From NCBI GenBank assembly GCA_019634795.1, contig JAHCAR010000009.1, positions 1-64,000 on the forward strand: a stretch of DNA of 64,000 bases, given 5' to 3'. The position numbers and the translations under genes are program-made. This DNA comes from Dokdonella sp. Its GTDB lineage: Bacteria; Pseudomonadota; Gammaproteobacteria; Xanthomonadales; Rhodanobacteraceae. The first letter of the stretch is position 1. Each line of letters opens with the position of its first letter. This document shows positions 8,336-15,809 of the stretch, one piece after another. The notes under the pieces are model-generated. The model did no database searches, was not told where the DNA came from, and saw nothing but the letters and a program-made list of their open reading frames with translations.

Positions 8336-9316
8336 CTATGGCTGATGCAACATCTCGCGCACCGCCGAGGCGACGGCCTCGGGCCGGTCGATCTGGATAT
8401 CGTGCGATGCGCCGGGCACGTCGATGCGCCTGCTGGTGGTCGAGGCCGAAAGGATGCGCTGCCGGGTCTGCGCGCGCGCCTGTTCGAGGGCAGTGCGCAC
8501 GTCGTCGGCAACGCCGTCGTACGGCGTATCGGCAGCGAGCAGGATGAGCGGGATGTCGCCGTAGCGCTCGTCGTCAGGCACGGGTTCGGCGAAGAGACGC
8601 TGGTTCGCCGAGAGTTCCGAGTGCAGGGTCCGCCAGTAATCCGGCCTGGACTTGTTCGCACTGACCGCGGCGGCGACGCGCGCTCCCATCCACGGCGGTG
8701 CTGCGCGCAGGCAGCCCGGCATGAGGGTTCCGGCCTGGGCGGACTGCTCGCACGCGATCAGGAATGCATCGCGCTTCTCGCGCAACGCGGCATCCTCGCG
8801 CTTCCACTGCACGGGCATCGCCGCTTCCTCGCCCTGTTCGGGCGGATCGACCAGCACCATGCCGGCGACATCATGCGGATGGCGGATGGCGTACTGGCGA
8901 ACGATGTTGCTGCCCAGTGAATGCCCGACCAGAACGAGTGGCAGCGGCAACCTGGCGGCACGGATCAGTTCGTGCAGGTCCGCCACATCGGCCTCGAGAT
9001 CGCGTGGCATCGGCCCGGCATCGCTGAAGCCGTAACCGGCACGATCGTAGGCGCAGGCGCGTGCCGTGCCCGCAAGCAGCGGCAGGACGCGAAACCAGGC
9101 CGAGGAGTCCGAATTGGTGCCCGCTTCGAAGAGAACGACCCGCTCGCCCTTCCCTGCACAGCGCAGGTTGAGCGCACGACCATCGCCCAGCGTGATCTTC
9201 GTTGCGGACGTCGCGTAGGCGTCGGGGATCTCGTTGCCCTCGGGCGCGGCGACGAGGGTTGTCGAAGCCAGGAAAAAGATCGGTGCGAGCAGCAGGGCCA
9301 TGCGCGGTAGGGTCAA
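8336..9316 (-). CDS. Exported alpha/beta hydrolase
   Basis: 326 residues. The TTG at 9316 is preferred over ATG 9301 because GGAG lies 6 bases before it; either choice gives an N-terminal signal sequence (MALLLAPIFFLASTTLVA). The alpha/beta-hydrolase core shows the oxyanion-region EAGTNSDSSAWF, CAYDRAGYGFSD, the nucleophile elbow GHSLGS (S133), the strand-6 to acid region, and the final histidine in GASHDIQIDRPEAV. Such proteins are esterases, lipases or related hydrolases; the substrate is not evident. It converges on the CHAD gene, whose stop is 14 bases away. Confidence 0.85.
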   Translation of the reverse strand: MTLPRMALLLAPIFFLASTTLVAAPEGNEIPDAYATSATKITLGDGRALNLRCAGKGERVVLFEAGTNSDSSAWFRVLPLLAGTARACAYDRAGYGFSDAGPMPRDLEADVADLHELIRAARLPLPLVLVGHSLGSNIVRQYAIRHPHDVAGMVLVDPPEQGEEAAMPVQWKREDAALREKRDAFLIACEQSAQAGTLMPGCLRAAPPWMGARVAAAVSANKSRPDYWRTLHSELSANQRLFAEPVPDDERYGDIPLILLAADTPYDGVADDVRTALEQARAQTRQRILSASTTSRRIDVPGASHDIQIDRPEAVASAVREMLHQP

Positions 9317-9535
9317 GGATCACTCCGGTTTCTTGAGTGGGGAGCTGGGTGGAGGGCCGGACGCATGCATGTGCGGTTTAGGGCGACGGTTCGGCAAGCC
9401 GCGGCGAAGTCTAGCCTTGCCCGGGTAATCCGGGCGTCAAGCACGCACCTGCATCAGGCTTGCCGGGACCGGGCCAGCGCGGCGCGTGCCGCCAGATATT
9501 TGCTCCTGCCGGGAGAAGAATTCCCCCCGCCGGAT

Positions 9536-10144
9536 TCATCGCGGGGACGCACCCACCGGGTCCTGCACCGGCGTGTCGGCAGGATCCGGATGCAGCTGCC
9601 GGACATAGGTCAACTCAACGCAGGGTTCGCCGCGAAAGTCGGCCTGGTGCTCACCGGCCCTGGCAAATTCCAGTCGTTCGAGCAGGCGGATCGAGCGCTC
9701 GTTGCGCGCGTCGACGACGGCACGAACGACGCGGCAGTCCGAGTGCCGTGACAGCAGCTGCAGCAGCAGGCCCACTGCTTCCGAAGCAAGGCCTTGTCCC
9801 TGGTACGCGCGCGAACACGAGAAGCCGATTTCGGCCTGCTGCCCGGAGTCGGCAAGGAACAGGCCGATGTCGCCGATCAGGGTGTCGCCCGCGCGCGCCG
9901 CGATGCCGAGCTGGATCCAGGCGCCGAGCTTCGCGCCACGCACTGCCGTCATGGAGCGAATGAAGCGGGCGGCGTCCGCTTCGGCCATTGGCTGCCATCC
10001 CTGGTAGCGCGCCACCTCGGCGTCGTTGCGATAGGCCTGGAACGCGGCGAGGTCGTCGCTACGCAGGCTGCGCAGCCTCGTTCTCGACCCGCAGGCGGGC
10101 AGCGGCCACTCCAGTTCGGCCGCGGCAAGTTCAGGCGAGTCCAT
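9536..10144 (-). CDS. GNAT N-acetyltransferase, RimJ/RimL type
   Basis: 202 residues. The GNAT fold is visible: TRLRSLRSDDLAAFQAYRND at the start, the strand GDIGLFLADSGQQAEIGFS, the acetyl-CoA pyrophosphate-binding loop SRAYQGQGLASEAVGLLL (Q/RxxGxG/A variant), then VVRAVVDARNERSIRLLERLEF. This order is that of ribosomal-protein and related acetyltransferases acting on protein N-termini or small molecules. It begins 15 bases after the upstream hydrolase stop, so it is likely the last gene of the minus-strand cluster that starts with the MFS transporter. Confidence 0.85.
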   Translation of the reverse strand: MDSPELAAAELEWPLPACGSRTRLRSLRSDDLAAFQAYRNDAEVARYQGWQPMAEADAARFIRSMTAVRGAKLGAWIQLGIAARAGDTLIGDIGLFLADSGQQAEIGFSCSRAYQGQGLASEAVGLLLQLLSRHSDCRVVRAVVDARNERSIRLLERLEFARAGEHQADFRGEPCVELTYVRQLHPDPADTPVQDPVGASPR

Positions 10145-10159
10145 GGTTCGCCGCCTCGC

Positions 10160-11170
10160 TCACCAGTGCGCGTTGAAGAACCGGATCACGTCCGCGTTCA
10201 TGGCGGCGTGGAATGTTTCGCGATCGAATCCCGGCGCATCGGTGCAAACCGCCGGCGGTTTGAGCAAACCGCAGGGCGCCAGGAACGAGAGATGCGCGGC
10301 GGCTTTCGCCTCATGGTATTCCACATGCGCGCCGAGCCCGGCACGGACGATGCCGGCATTGCTGGCATAGGGAACGGTCTGGTCCAGTTCGCCGCTCCAC
10401 AGCTGCACGGGCACGCCCACGCCGGCCAGTCCGTCCGATGCAAAGGTAAATCCGAGCCCGGGGGCGGCGACAACCGCGGCCTTGATCCTCGGGTCCACCG
10501 CGAATTCGCCGACATCGCCCATTGGAGTTTCCAGCAGGCCGGAATGCGCGTACTGCAAGGCCGCGCAGACGAATTCCGGATGCGCCGCGCAGTGGCTTGC
10601 AATGGAGGCCATGTCGGGCTTGCCGCCTATCAGCGTGAGCACGGTGAAGCCTCCAGCGGAAAGGCCGAAGGCACCCACGCGGGTCGCATCGATGTGGTCA
10701 TGGCCCTGCCAGTGGTCGAGCATGTAGTCGATGCTCGCGCGAAGCTGGCGCGCGCGGTCGCTGAAAAGCGTCGGCGAACCCGCGGCACTCTGGTCGGCGA
10801 AATTGTCGCCCGGATGCATCGGCGCGGCGACCACATAGCCCGCGCTCGCCAGGGCCATGGCGAGGTCGACATGGCTGGCCACGCCACCGCCATTGCCGTG
10901 CGAGATCACCACCAGCGGCAAGGCGCTGCCGAGTACCGGACCTGCCGGCGCGACCTTGAGCAGGGTGGCGCCGAGCAGGGTCGTCGGCCGCGGCGAACCC
11001 GAGGTCGGATACCAGATGCCGAGTGCCATCGGCCGGCCATCCGGGGCAGCCGCCTGCACCGCTTCGAAGCCCACCGGATTTTCTGCGCCGCGTGCCGTCG
11101 CCACCGCGTAAAGCACGATGGCCGCGACCACGACTACCAGGACAGCAGACAAGCGGACGATCCACTTCAT
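10160..11170 (-). CDS. Membrane-anchored or exported alpha/beta hydrolase (dienelactone-hydrolase/PAF-acetylhydrolase-like)
   Basis: 336 residues. The N-terminus is a long hydrophobic segment (IVRLSAVLVVVVAAIVLYAV) without an obvious cleavage site. The domain has VISHGNGG as the oxyanion turn, APMHPGDNFAD, the nucleophile motif GLSAGG (S171), and a late HLSFL histidine region. The order resembles the predicted dienelactone-hydrolase family and PAF-acetylhydrolase-like proteins. Four cysteines occur in the second half (HCAAHPEFVC, APCGLL, AVCTDA), consistent with disulfides in the periplasm. It belongs to the minus-strand cluster headed by the MFS gene. Confidence 0.8.
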   Translation of the reverse strand: MKWIVRLSAVLVVVVAAIVLYAVATARGAENPVGFEAVQAAAPDGRPMALGIWYPTSGSPRPTTLLGATLLKVAPAGPVLGSALPLVVISHGNGGGVASHVDLAMALASAGYVVAAPMHPGDNFADQSAAGSPTLFSDRARQLRASIDYMLDHWQGHDHIDATRVGAFGLSAGGFTVLTLIGGKPDMASIASHCAAHPEFVCAALQYAHSGLLETPMGDVGEFAVDPRIKAAVVAAPGLGFTFASDGLAGVGVPVQLWSGELDQTVPYASNAGIVRAGLGAHVEYHEAKAAAHLSFLAPCGLLKPPAVCTDAPGFDRETFHAAMNADVIRFFNAHW

Positions 11171-11249
11171 GACGTTCTCCCGTGCACGGACATTTTCGGA
11201 ATATCCAATCGATTGCGCCAGCCCCTGCCGGCCCGCATTCGGCCGCCCG

Positions 11250-11687
11250 TCAAACCGGCAACTTGCGGAAACCGATGGCGAAGCGGTTCCAGGCGTTGAC
11301 CGTATTGATGGCTAGCGTCAGGTCCACCAGTTCGCCCTCGTCGAAGTGCGGATGCACGCGCTGCCACACCTCGTCGGTCACGCCGCGCGCGGCGACCAGG
11401 GTCAGCGCCTCGGTCCATTCGAGGGCGGCGCGTTCGCGCTCGTCGAAGAACGGCGACTCGCGCCAGGCCGGCAAGGTGCCGAGGCGGCGCGCGCTCTCGC
11501 CGGCCTTGAGGGCATCGCTGGTGTGCCGGTCCAGGCAGTAGGCGCAGCCGTTGATCTGCGACGCGCGCAGGCGGACCAGTTCGAGCAGGGCGGGTTCGAG
11601 GCCGGACTGTGCGATCCGGGTTTCGAGTCCGGCCATGGCCTGCATCGCTTCGCGGCCGTGATGGAAGAAATTGAGTCGGGCTTGCAT
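11250..11687 (-). CDS. AhpD-like carboxymuconolactone decarboxylase family protein
   Basis: 145 residues from ATG 11687 (GAGG upstream). The catalytic signature of the AhpD/CMD fold is intact: NGCAYCLDRHTSDALKAGE, with C48, C51 and H55, usually a thiol/disulfide redox centre. Family members act as alkylhydroperoxidases or on lactones. The gene lies between an outer-membrane porin and a hydrolase in a cluster that looks like handling of an organic compound, so a detoxification role is plausible but inferred. Confidence 0.85.
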   Translation of the reverse strand: MQARLNFFHHGREAMQAMAGLETRIAQSGLEPALLELVRLRASQINGCAYCLDRHTSDALKAGESARRLGTLPAWRESPFFDERERAALEWTEALTLVAARGVTDEVWQRVHPHFDEGELVDLTLAINTVNAWNRFAIGFRKLPV

Positions 11688-11737
11688 GGGTGGTGTCCTC
11701 GGTTGGGTAGAGTGCGGGCGATTCCGGAAGCACGGAA

Positions 11738-13222
11738 TCAATATCGCCAGGTCGCGCCGACGGCGATGTAGCGGGCCGACGCAAGTCCGGCGCTGCGGAG
11801 TACGGCACCGGCGTGGAGTTGTTCGAAGTTCAGCGACAATGTCGTGTGGGCCGCCGGCGACCAGGTGGCACCCGCCCGAAGCAACGAACCGATGGCGTGG
11901 CCGCCCACCTCGCCGGTACCCGGATAGGCGCGCAGGCCGCCGGCGAGGACCGGCGCCGACTCGTCCAGCCGGCGGGCGATTCCGGCTTCGAGCGTCAGGC
12001 TCGTCGTCGGGCCGGGTTTGACGGCGAACCCTGGCGCGACCATGAGCAGGTTGCTCAGGGCCAGGAACTGGCCTTCGCCGAGATAGCCGGAACTTGCGTA
12101 CAGCGGATTGAATCCGTTCGCCGCCGCAGCGTCGGCGCGACCCGCCGAGGCGATGTCGACATGCGCGGTCACCTGCGGCTTCCAGCCGTTTTCCGTCAGC
12201 TCGAAACTTTGCACGGCAAACAGGCCCCAGGCGTGGACGCGGCGTCCGTCGAAGCGGCCGCGTTGCACGGCCAGGGTCCAGTCATGGCGCAAGCGTCCAA
12301 GCCGACCCCAAACTCGCGCGCCAAAAGTGTCGCGGTCATCCGCACCGACGCTGTCGCCGATGCGCAGGTCGAGCTTGCCGGTGCGGTACCAGAACGGCTC
12401 GAAGTACGTGTTGGGCCCCGCGCCCGCGCCGAGGATGAAGCTCGCGTTGATGCCCTGCAGGCGTTCGTCGATGCGCACGCCATCGTCGAAGGCGCCGCGC
12501 TCCAGCGCGGTGGCGCGCAGGTCGAAGGCGCCGACGCGCAGCCGCGGGCCATGGACATAGCCACGGATGCCGTTCCAACTGCGGTGGAGGTTCGAGCCGT
12601 CGCCAAGGCTGAGCAGCTGGCGCGGACCGTCGGCGAATTCCTGGCGACCGACCATCGCGCCGACCAGGAGCGGGCCCGCGTCGCTGTGCACGTCAACAAA
12701 CAATTGCTGCAGCGAGGCCTCGTTGCGGAAGTTGGCGCCGACGGCCCGCGGACCCCCGCCGACCTGGCCGGTCGCCATTTCGCCGAAAAGGCGCAGGGTT
12801 TCATCGAAGCGCAGATCCGCACCGACGACGCCGCGAAGCAGACTGCGCGCGAAGTCGCGGCCTGTGTTCTGCAGCGGGTTGTCGAACTGGTCGTGGCGAA
12901 GCCGGAGTTCGGCGCTCAGGCTCAGGCTGGCCTGGCCGGCGAGGGGCATCGCCTTGAATGCCGGCGCCCGGCCCACCGCCCGCAAGCCGCTCCAGTCCTC
13001 GCCCCAGCGACTGGCCATCAGGCCCTTGCCCGCTTCGGGACCCCAACCCGCAGCCATCAACGGATACGGATCGGCTGCGCTCGGCATCGCCATGCCGGCG
13101 GCGGCGCTGCCTTCGCAACGCGACGAAGGGGCGACTCGCACTTCTCCTGCCGCGGCGGTAGCGGCGGCGAGCGCTGCCCAGGCCATGCCGGCGAGGATTT
13201 TCGAATGGATGCTGGCGCTCAT
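11738..13222 (-). CDS. Outer-membrane channel of the alginate-export (AlgE-like porin) family
   Basis: 494 residues. ATG 13222 is chosen because GGAG precedes it by 6 bases and a signal peptide follows (MSASIHSKILAGMAWAALAAATAAAG). The mature protein alternates short amphipathic strands rich in Arg, Asp and aromatics (SLSAELRLRHDQFDNPLQN, VVGADLRFDETLRLFGEMATG, ...) and ends in aromatic TWRY, as outer-membrane beta-barrels do. The opening AELRLRHD...DN and the overall length match the alginate-export domain family, many of whose members transport aromatic or other organic compounds rather than alginate. It starts 25 bases after the MFS gene, so inner- and outer-membrane transport are probably co-expressed. 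Confidence 0.7.
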   Translation of the reverse strand: MSASIHSKILAGMAWAALAAATAAAGEVRVAPSSRCEGSAAAGMAMPSAADPYPLMAAGWGPEAGKGLMASRWGEDWSGLRAVGRAPAFKAMPLAGQASLSLSAELRLRHDQFDNPLQNTGRDFARSLLRGVVGADLRFDETLRLFGEMATGQVGGGPRAVGANFRNEASLQQLFVDVHSDAGPLLVGAMVGRQEFADGPRQLLSLGDGSNLHRSWNGIRGYVHGPRLRVGAFDLRATALERGAFDDGVRIDERLQGINASFILGAGAGPNTYFEPFWYRTGKLDLRIGDSVGADDRDTFGARVWGRLGRLRHDWTLAVQRGRFDGRRVHAWGLFAVQSFELTENGWKPQVTAHVDIASAGRADAAAANGFNPLYASSGYLGEGQFLALSNLLMVAPGFAVKPGPTTSLTLEAGIARRLDESAPVLAGGLRAYPGTGEVGGHAIGSLLRAGATWSPAAHTTLSLNFEQLHAGAVLRSAGLASARYIAVGATWRY

Positions 13223-13247
13223 CGCAGGCTCCAGGATTCGTCGGCAA

Positions 13248-14675
13248 TCAGTGGCGCCGCGCCGCGGCGCGGCAGGCCAGGGTGACGACCAGCGCGAGGA
13301 CAACCAGCGCGGTCGCGCAGGAGAAGGTCAGGTGCAGGCCGCTTTGCGCCGCGCTGGCGGGCGTGCCCGAGCCATTGCCGAGGGTCGAACCGAGCGCGAA
13401 CACCGCGCCCATCAGCGCGGCGCCGGTGATCAGGCCGAGGTTGCGCGAAAGGTTGAGCAGGGCCGATACGAGGCCGCGCTGGTCCAGCGCGACGTCCTTC
13501 ATCACCGCGGTGTTGTTGGCGGTCTGGAATGCGGCATAGCCGCCGGTGACCAGCAGCAGCGGCACGACGTAGCCGGCGATGCCCCATTGCGCCGGCAGCG
13601 CTGCCAGCAGGGCCGTGCCCACCACCATCACTACCAGGGCCGCGACGCCCATCCGATCGGCGCCGAAGCGATCGACCAGGCGGCCGGCCGGAAAGCCGGT
13701 CAGCGCGGCGACGATCGGTCCGGTCGACATGACCAGTCCGACGCCGGCCGCGTCGAGTGCAAATGCAGCAGTCAGGTAGAACGGCCCGACCACCAGGGTC
13801 GCCATGACGATGGTCGTGACCAGGGCGCTGCTGGCGAAACCGCCGCTGAGCTGCGGATTGCGGAACAGGGCCAGCCGTATCAGGGGCGACGCCACCCGCG
13901 ATTCGGCGAGCACGAAAAGGACGCCGCCGGCCAGCGCGGTCGCGAGCAGCGCTGCATTGAGCACGCCAGGATGGCCGCGGCCGAGGGTCAGGGCCAGCGC
14001 GTAGGCCGCCAGGGTCAGGGCGAGCAATAGCGTACCGGGCAGGTCGAACCGCCCCGGGCGGGCGGGTGAAGAGCCGCGGTCGGCCGGCAGATGGCGACCG
14101 ACCAGCAGCACGGCGACCAGCCCGAGCGGCACGTTGACGAGGAACAGCGCCGGCCAGCCGAAGAGATCGATCAGGATGCCGCCCAACGAAGGTCCGAGCG
14201 CCGTGCCGATCGCCGACGTCGTGCCGAGCAGACCCATGGCGCTGCCGGTTTTCTCCTTCGGCACGGCTTCGCCGACGAAGGCCAGGGTCAAGGCCATCAT
14301 GATCGCGCCGCCGAGGCCCTGGGCGCCGCGGGCGAGAATCAGCACCGGCAGGGTCGGCGCAAAAGCGCACAGCAGCGAGGCCAGGGTGAACAGAAGCAGG
14401 CCGGTGAGCAGCAGGCGGCGGCGCCCGAACTGATCACCGAGGCGGCCGACGCTGACGATCAGCGTGGTGATCGCGAGCAAGTAGGCGAGCACGACCCATT
14501 GCACGTCCTCGAACGACGCGGCGAAGGCGTGCATGAGGGTCGGCAGGCCGACGTTGGCGATGCTGGTGCCGAGCGCGGACATCAGCATGGTCAGCGATAG
14601 GCTGGCCAGCGCCCAGCGCGCACTGGCCGCGAGCGGTCGTGGGGCGGACAGATCGGCGGATTGCGCGATGGACAC
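13248..14675 (-). CDS. MFS transporter, DHA2 (EmrB/QacA-like) drug:proton antiporter type
   Basis: 475 residues from GTG 14675, which is preceded by GAGGAG 6 bases upstream. About 14 hydrophobic segments are seen. MFS signatures include GRLGDQFGRRRLLLTG in the loop after helix 2, the motif-C-like GTTSAIGTALGPSLGG in helix 5, and DLFGWPALFLVNVPLG, all typical of DHA2 exporters such as EmrB/QacA. The gene is first in a minus-strand cluster (porin, AhpD-like, hydrolase, GNAT) and divergent from a LysR regulator. This suggests inducible export of a toxic organic compound. The substrate is unknown. Confidence 0.9.
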   Translation of the reverse strand: MSIAQSADLSAPRPLAASARWALASLSLTMLMSALGTSIANVGLPTLMHAFAASFEDVQWVVLAYLLAITTLIVSVGRLGDQFGRRRLLLTGLLLFTLASLLCAFAPTLPVLILARGAQGLGGAIMMALTLAFVGEAVPKEKTGSAMGLLGTTSAIGTALGPSLGGILIDLFGWPALFLVNVPLGLVAVLLVGRHLPADRGSSPARPGRFDLPGTLLLALTLAAYALALTLGRGHPGVLNAALLATALAGGVLFVLAESRVASPLIRLALFRNPQLSGGFASSALVTTIVMATLVVGPFYLTAAFALDAAGVGLVMSTGPIVAALTGFPAGRLVDRFGADRMGVAALVVMVVGTALLAALPAQWGIAGYVVPLLLVTGGYAAFQTANNTAVMKDVALDQRGLVSALLNLSRNLGLITGAALMGAVFALGSTLGNGSGTPASAAQSGLHLTFSCATALVVLALVVTLACRAAARRH

Positions 14676-14793
14676 GGAGAGCTCCTCGGGATGGCTGGGT
14701 GCGGCTCTGCCGAACTGGCCACCTTGGCCGGACCGGAAAAGCCGCGCGACAGCATCCTGAGGCCGCCGCTTATAGGGCGGAAGGCGCACGGTT

Positions 14794-14814
14794 TGCACTT
14801 CATTCGTGCATGAA
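14794..14814. promoter_or_regulatory. Candidate LysR operator between the MFS gene and the LysR gene
   Basis: TGCAC at 14794-14798 and its complement GTGCA at 14806-14810 form an inverted repeat around a 7-base spacer. Interleaved with this, TTCA (14799-14802) and TGAA (14811-14814) form a second inverted repeat. The site is in the 182-base region between divergent starts, about 45 bases upstream of the LysR start, the usual place for an autoregulatory LysR-type binding site. Inference from position and symmetry only. Confidence 0.45.
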
Positions 14815-14857
14815 ACGCCATATCATGGCGAGGCCATCAGTTCCGTGGAGGCCGCCG

Positions 14858-15745
14858 ATGCCAGACTTCAACCTGCTGCTGACCCTCGATGTGCTGCTCG
14901 CCGAGGGCAATGTCGCGCGTGCCGCGCGGCGCCTGCACCTGAGTCCGTCGGCGATGAGCCGGGCCCTGGCCCGATTGCGCGAAACCACGGGCGACCCGCT
15001 GCTGGTCAGGGCCGGCCGCGGCCTGGTGCCGACGCCGCGTGCGATCGAATTGCGCGAGCGCATCGGGCCGCTGGTGGAGGAAGCCGAAGCCGTGCTGCGA
15101 CCGGCCACGCGCTTCGATCCGGCCACCCTGCAGCGCACCTTCGTGCTGCGCACGAGCGAGGGATTCGTCGACAATTTCGGCGCCCGGCTGATCGCAGCGA
15201 TGAGCGCACAGGCGCCAGATGTTCGCTTCCACTTCCTGCCCAAGGCCGACAAGGACAGCACGCCGCTGCGCGACGGCCGCATCGACCTCGAGACCGGAGT
15301 CGTAGACGCGCTGATCGGCCCTGAGATCAAGACGCTGGGGCTGTTCCGCGACCGCTATGTCGGCGTGTTTCGCGCGGATCATCCCTTGGGCCGCGGGCGG
15401 ATCACGCCGAAGCGCTTCGCTGCGGGCGAACACGTGCTGTTCACGCGCAAGGCCGACGAGCCCGGCCCGATCGACGAAGCCCTCGCGGCACTCGGCCTGT
15501 CACGCCGGATCACCGTCGTGGTCGGCGGCTTCGCCGCTGCGCTCGCGTTAGCCCGGCACAGTGACCTGATCGCCTGCGTTCCGGAACGGCACACCGGTCA
15601 TCTGCGCGACGGGCTGCATACCTTCAAGCTGCCGCTGGCCCTTGAGCCGTTCACCGTGTCGATGCTCTGGCATCCGCGCCTCGATGCCGACCCGGCCCAT
15701 CGTTGGCTGCGCCAGTGCGTGCGCGAAGCCTGTTCGAACCCCTGA
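14858..15745 (+). CDS. LysR-family transcriptional regulator
   Basis: 295 residues from ATG 14858 (GGAG 8 bases upstream; in-frame upstream ATGs give an unlikely N-terminal extension). The winged helix-turn-helix is in the first 60 residues (LLLTLDVLLAEGNVARAARR, LHLSPSAMSRALARLRETTG, DPLLVRAGRGLVPT). The effector-binding domain follows and ends in a clear second half (HRWLRQCVREACSNP). It is divergent from the MFS exporter cluster, which it probably controls in response to a ligand. The end of the gene touches hairpin repeat copy 3. Confidence 0.92.
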   Translation: MPDFNLLLTLDVLLAEGNVARAARRLHLSPSAMSRALARLRETTGDPLLVRAGRGLVPTPRAIELRERIGPLVEEAEAVLRPATRFDPATLQRTFVLRTSEGFVDNFGARLIAAMSAQAPDVRFHFLPKADKDSTPLRDGRIDLETGVVDALIGPEIKTLGLFRDRYVGVFRADHPLGRGRITPKRFAAGEHVLFTRKADEPGPIDEALAALGLSRRITVVVGGFAAALALARHSDLIACVPERHTGHLRDGLHTFKLPLALEPFTVSMLWHPRLDADPAHRWLRQCVREACSNP

Positions 15746-15796
15746 AAGGGGGTCAGAGACCGTTTGCAAGGCAATAACGGTCTCTGACCCCGTTTT
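15745..15796. repeat. Long hairpin repeat, copy 3 (GGGGTCAGAGACCGTT family)
   Basis: Arms 15745-15764 and 15776-15796 pair over about 19-20 bp with one mismatch, around an 11-base loop. The first arm starts at the last base of the LysR stop codon, and the second ends 13 bases from the stop of the convergent S9 peptidase gene. Following the arm on the plus strand is CGTTTT, so a bidirectional terminator role is plausible. Confidence 0.85.
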
Positions 15797-15809
15797 GGGT
15801 CCGACTCTG

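Noticed and set aside
11813-14030. Two long plus-strand frames opposite the porin and MFS genes
   Set aside because: No domain, extreme Arg/Ala/Gln content and a run of Gln/Gly/His; they mirror the minus-strand porin and transporter.
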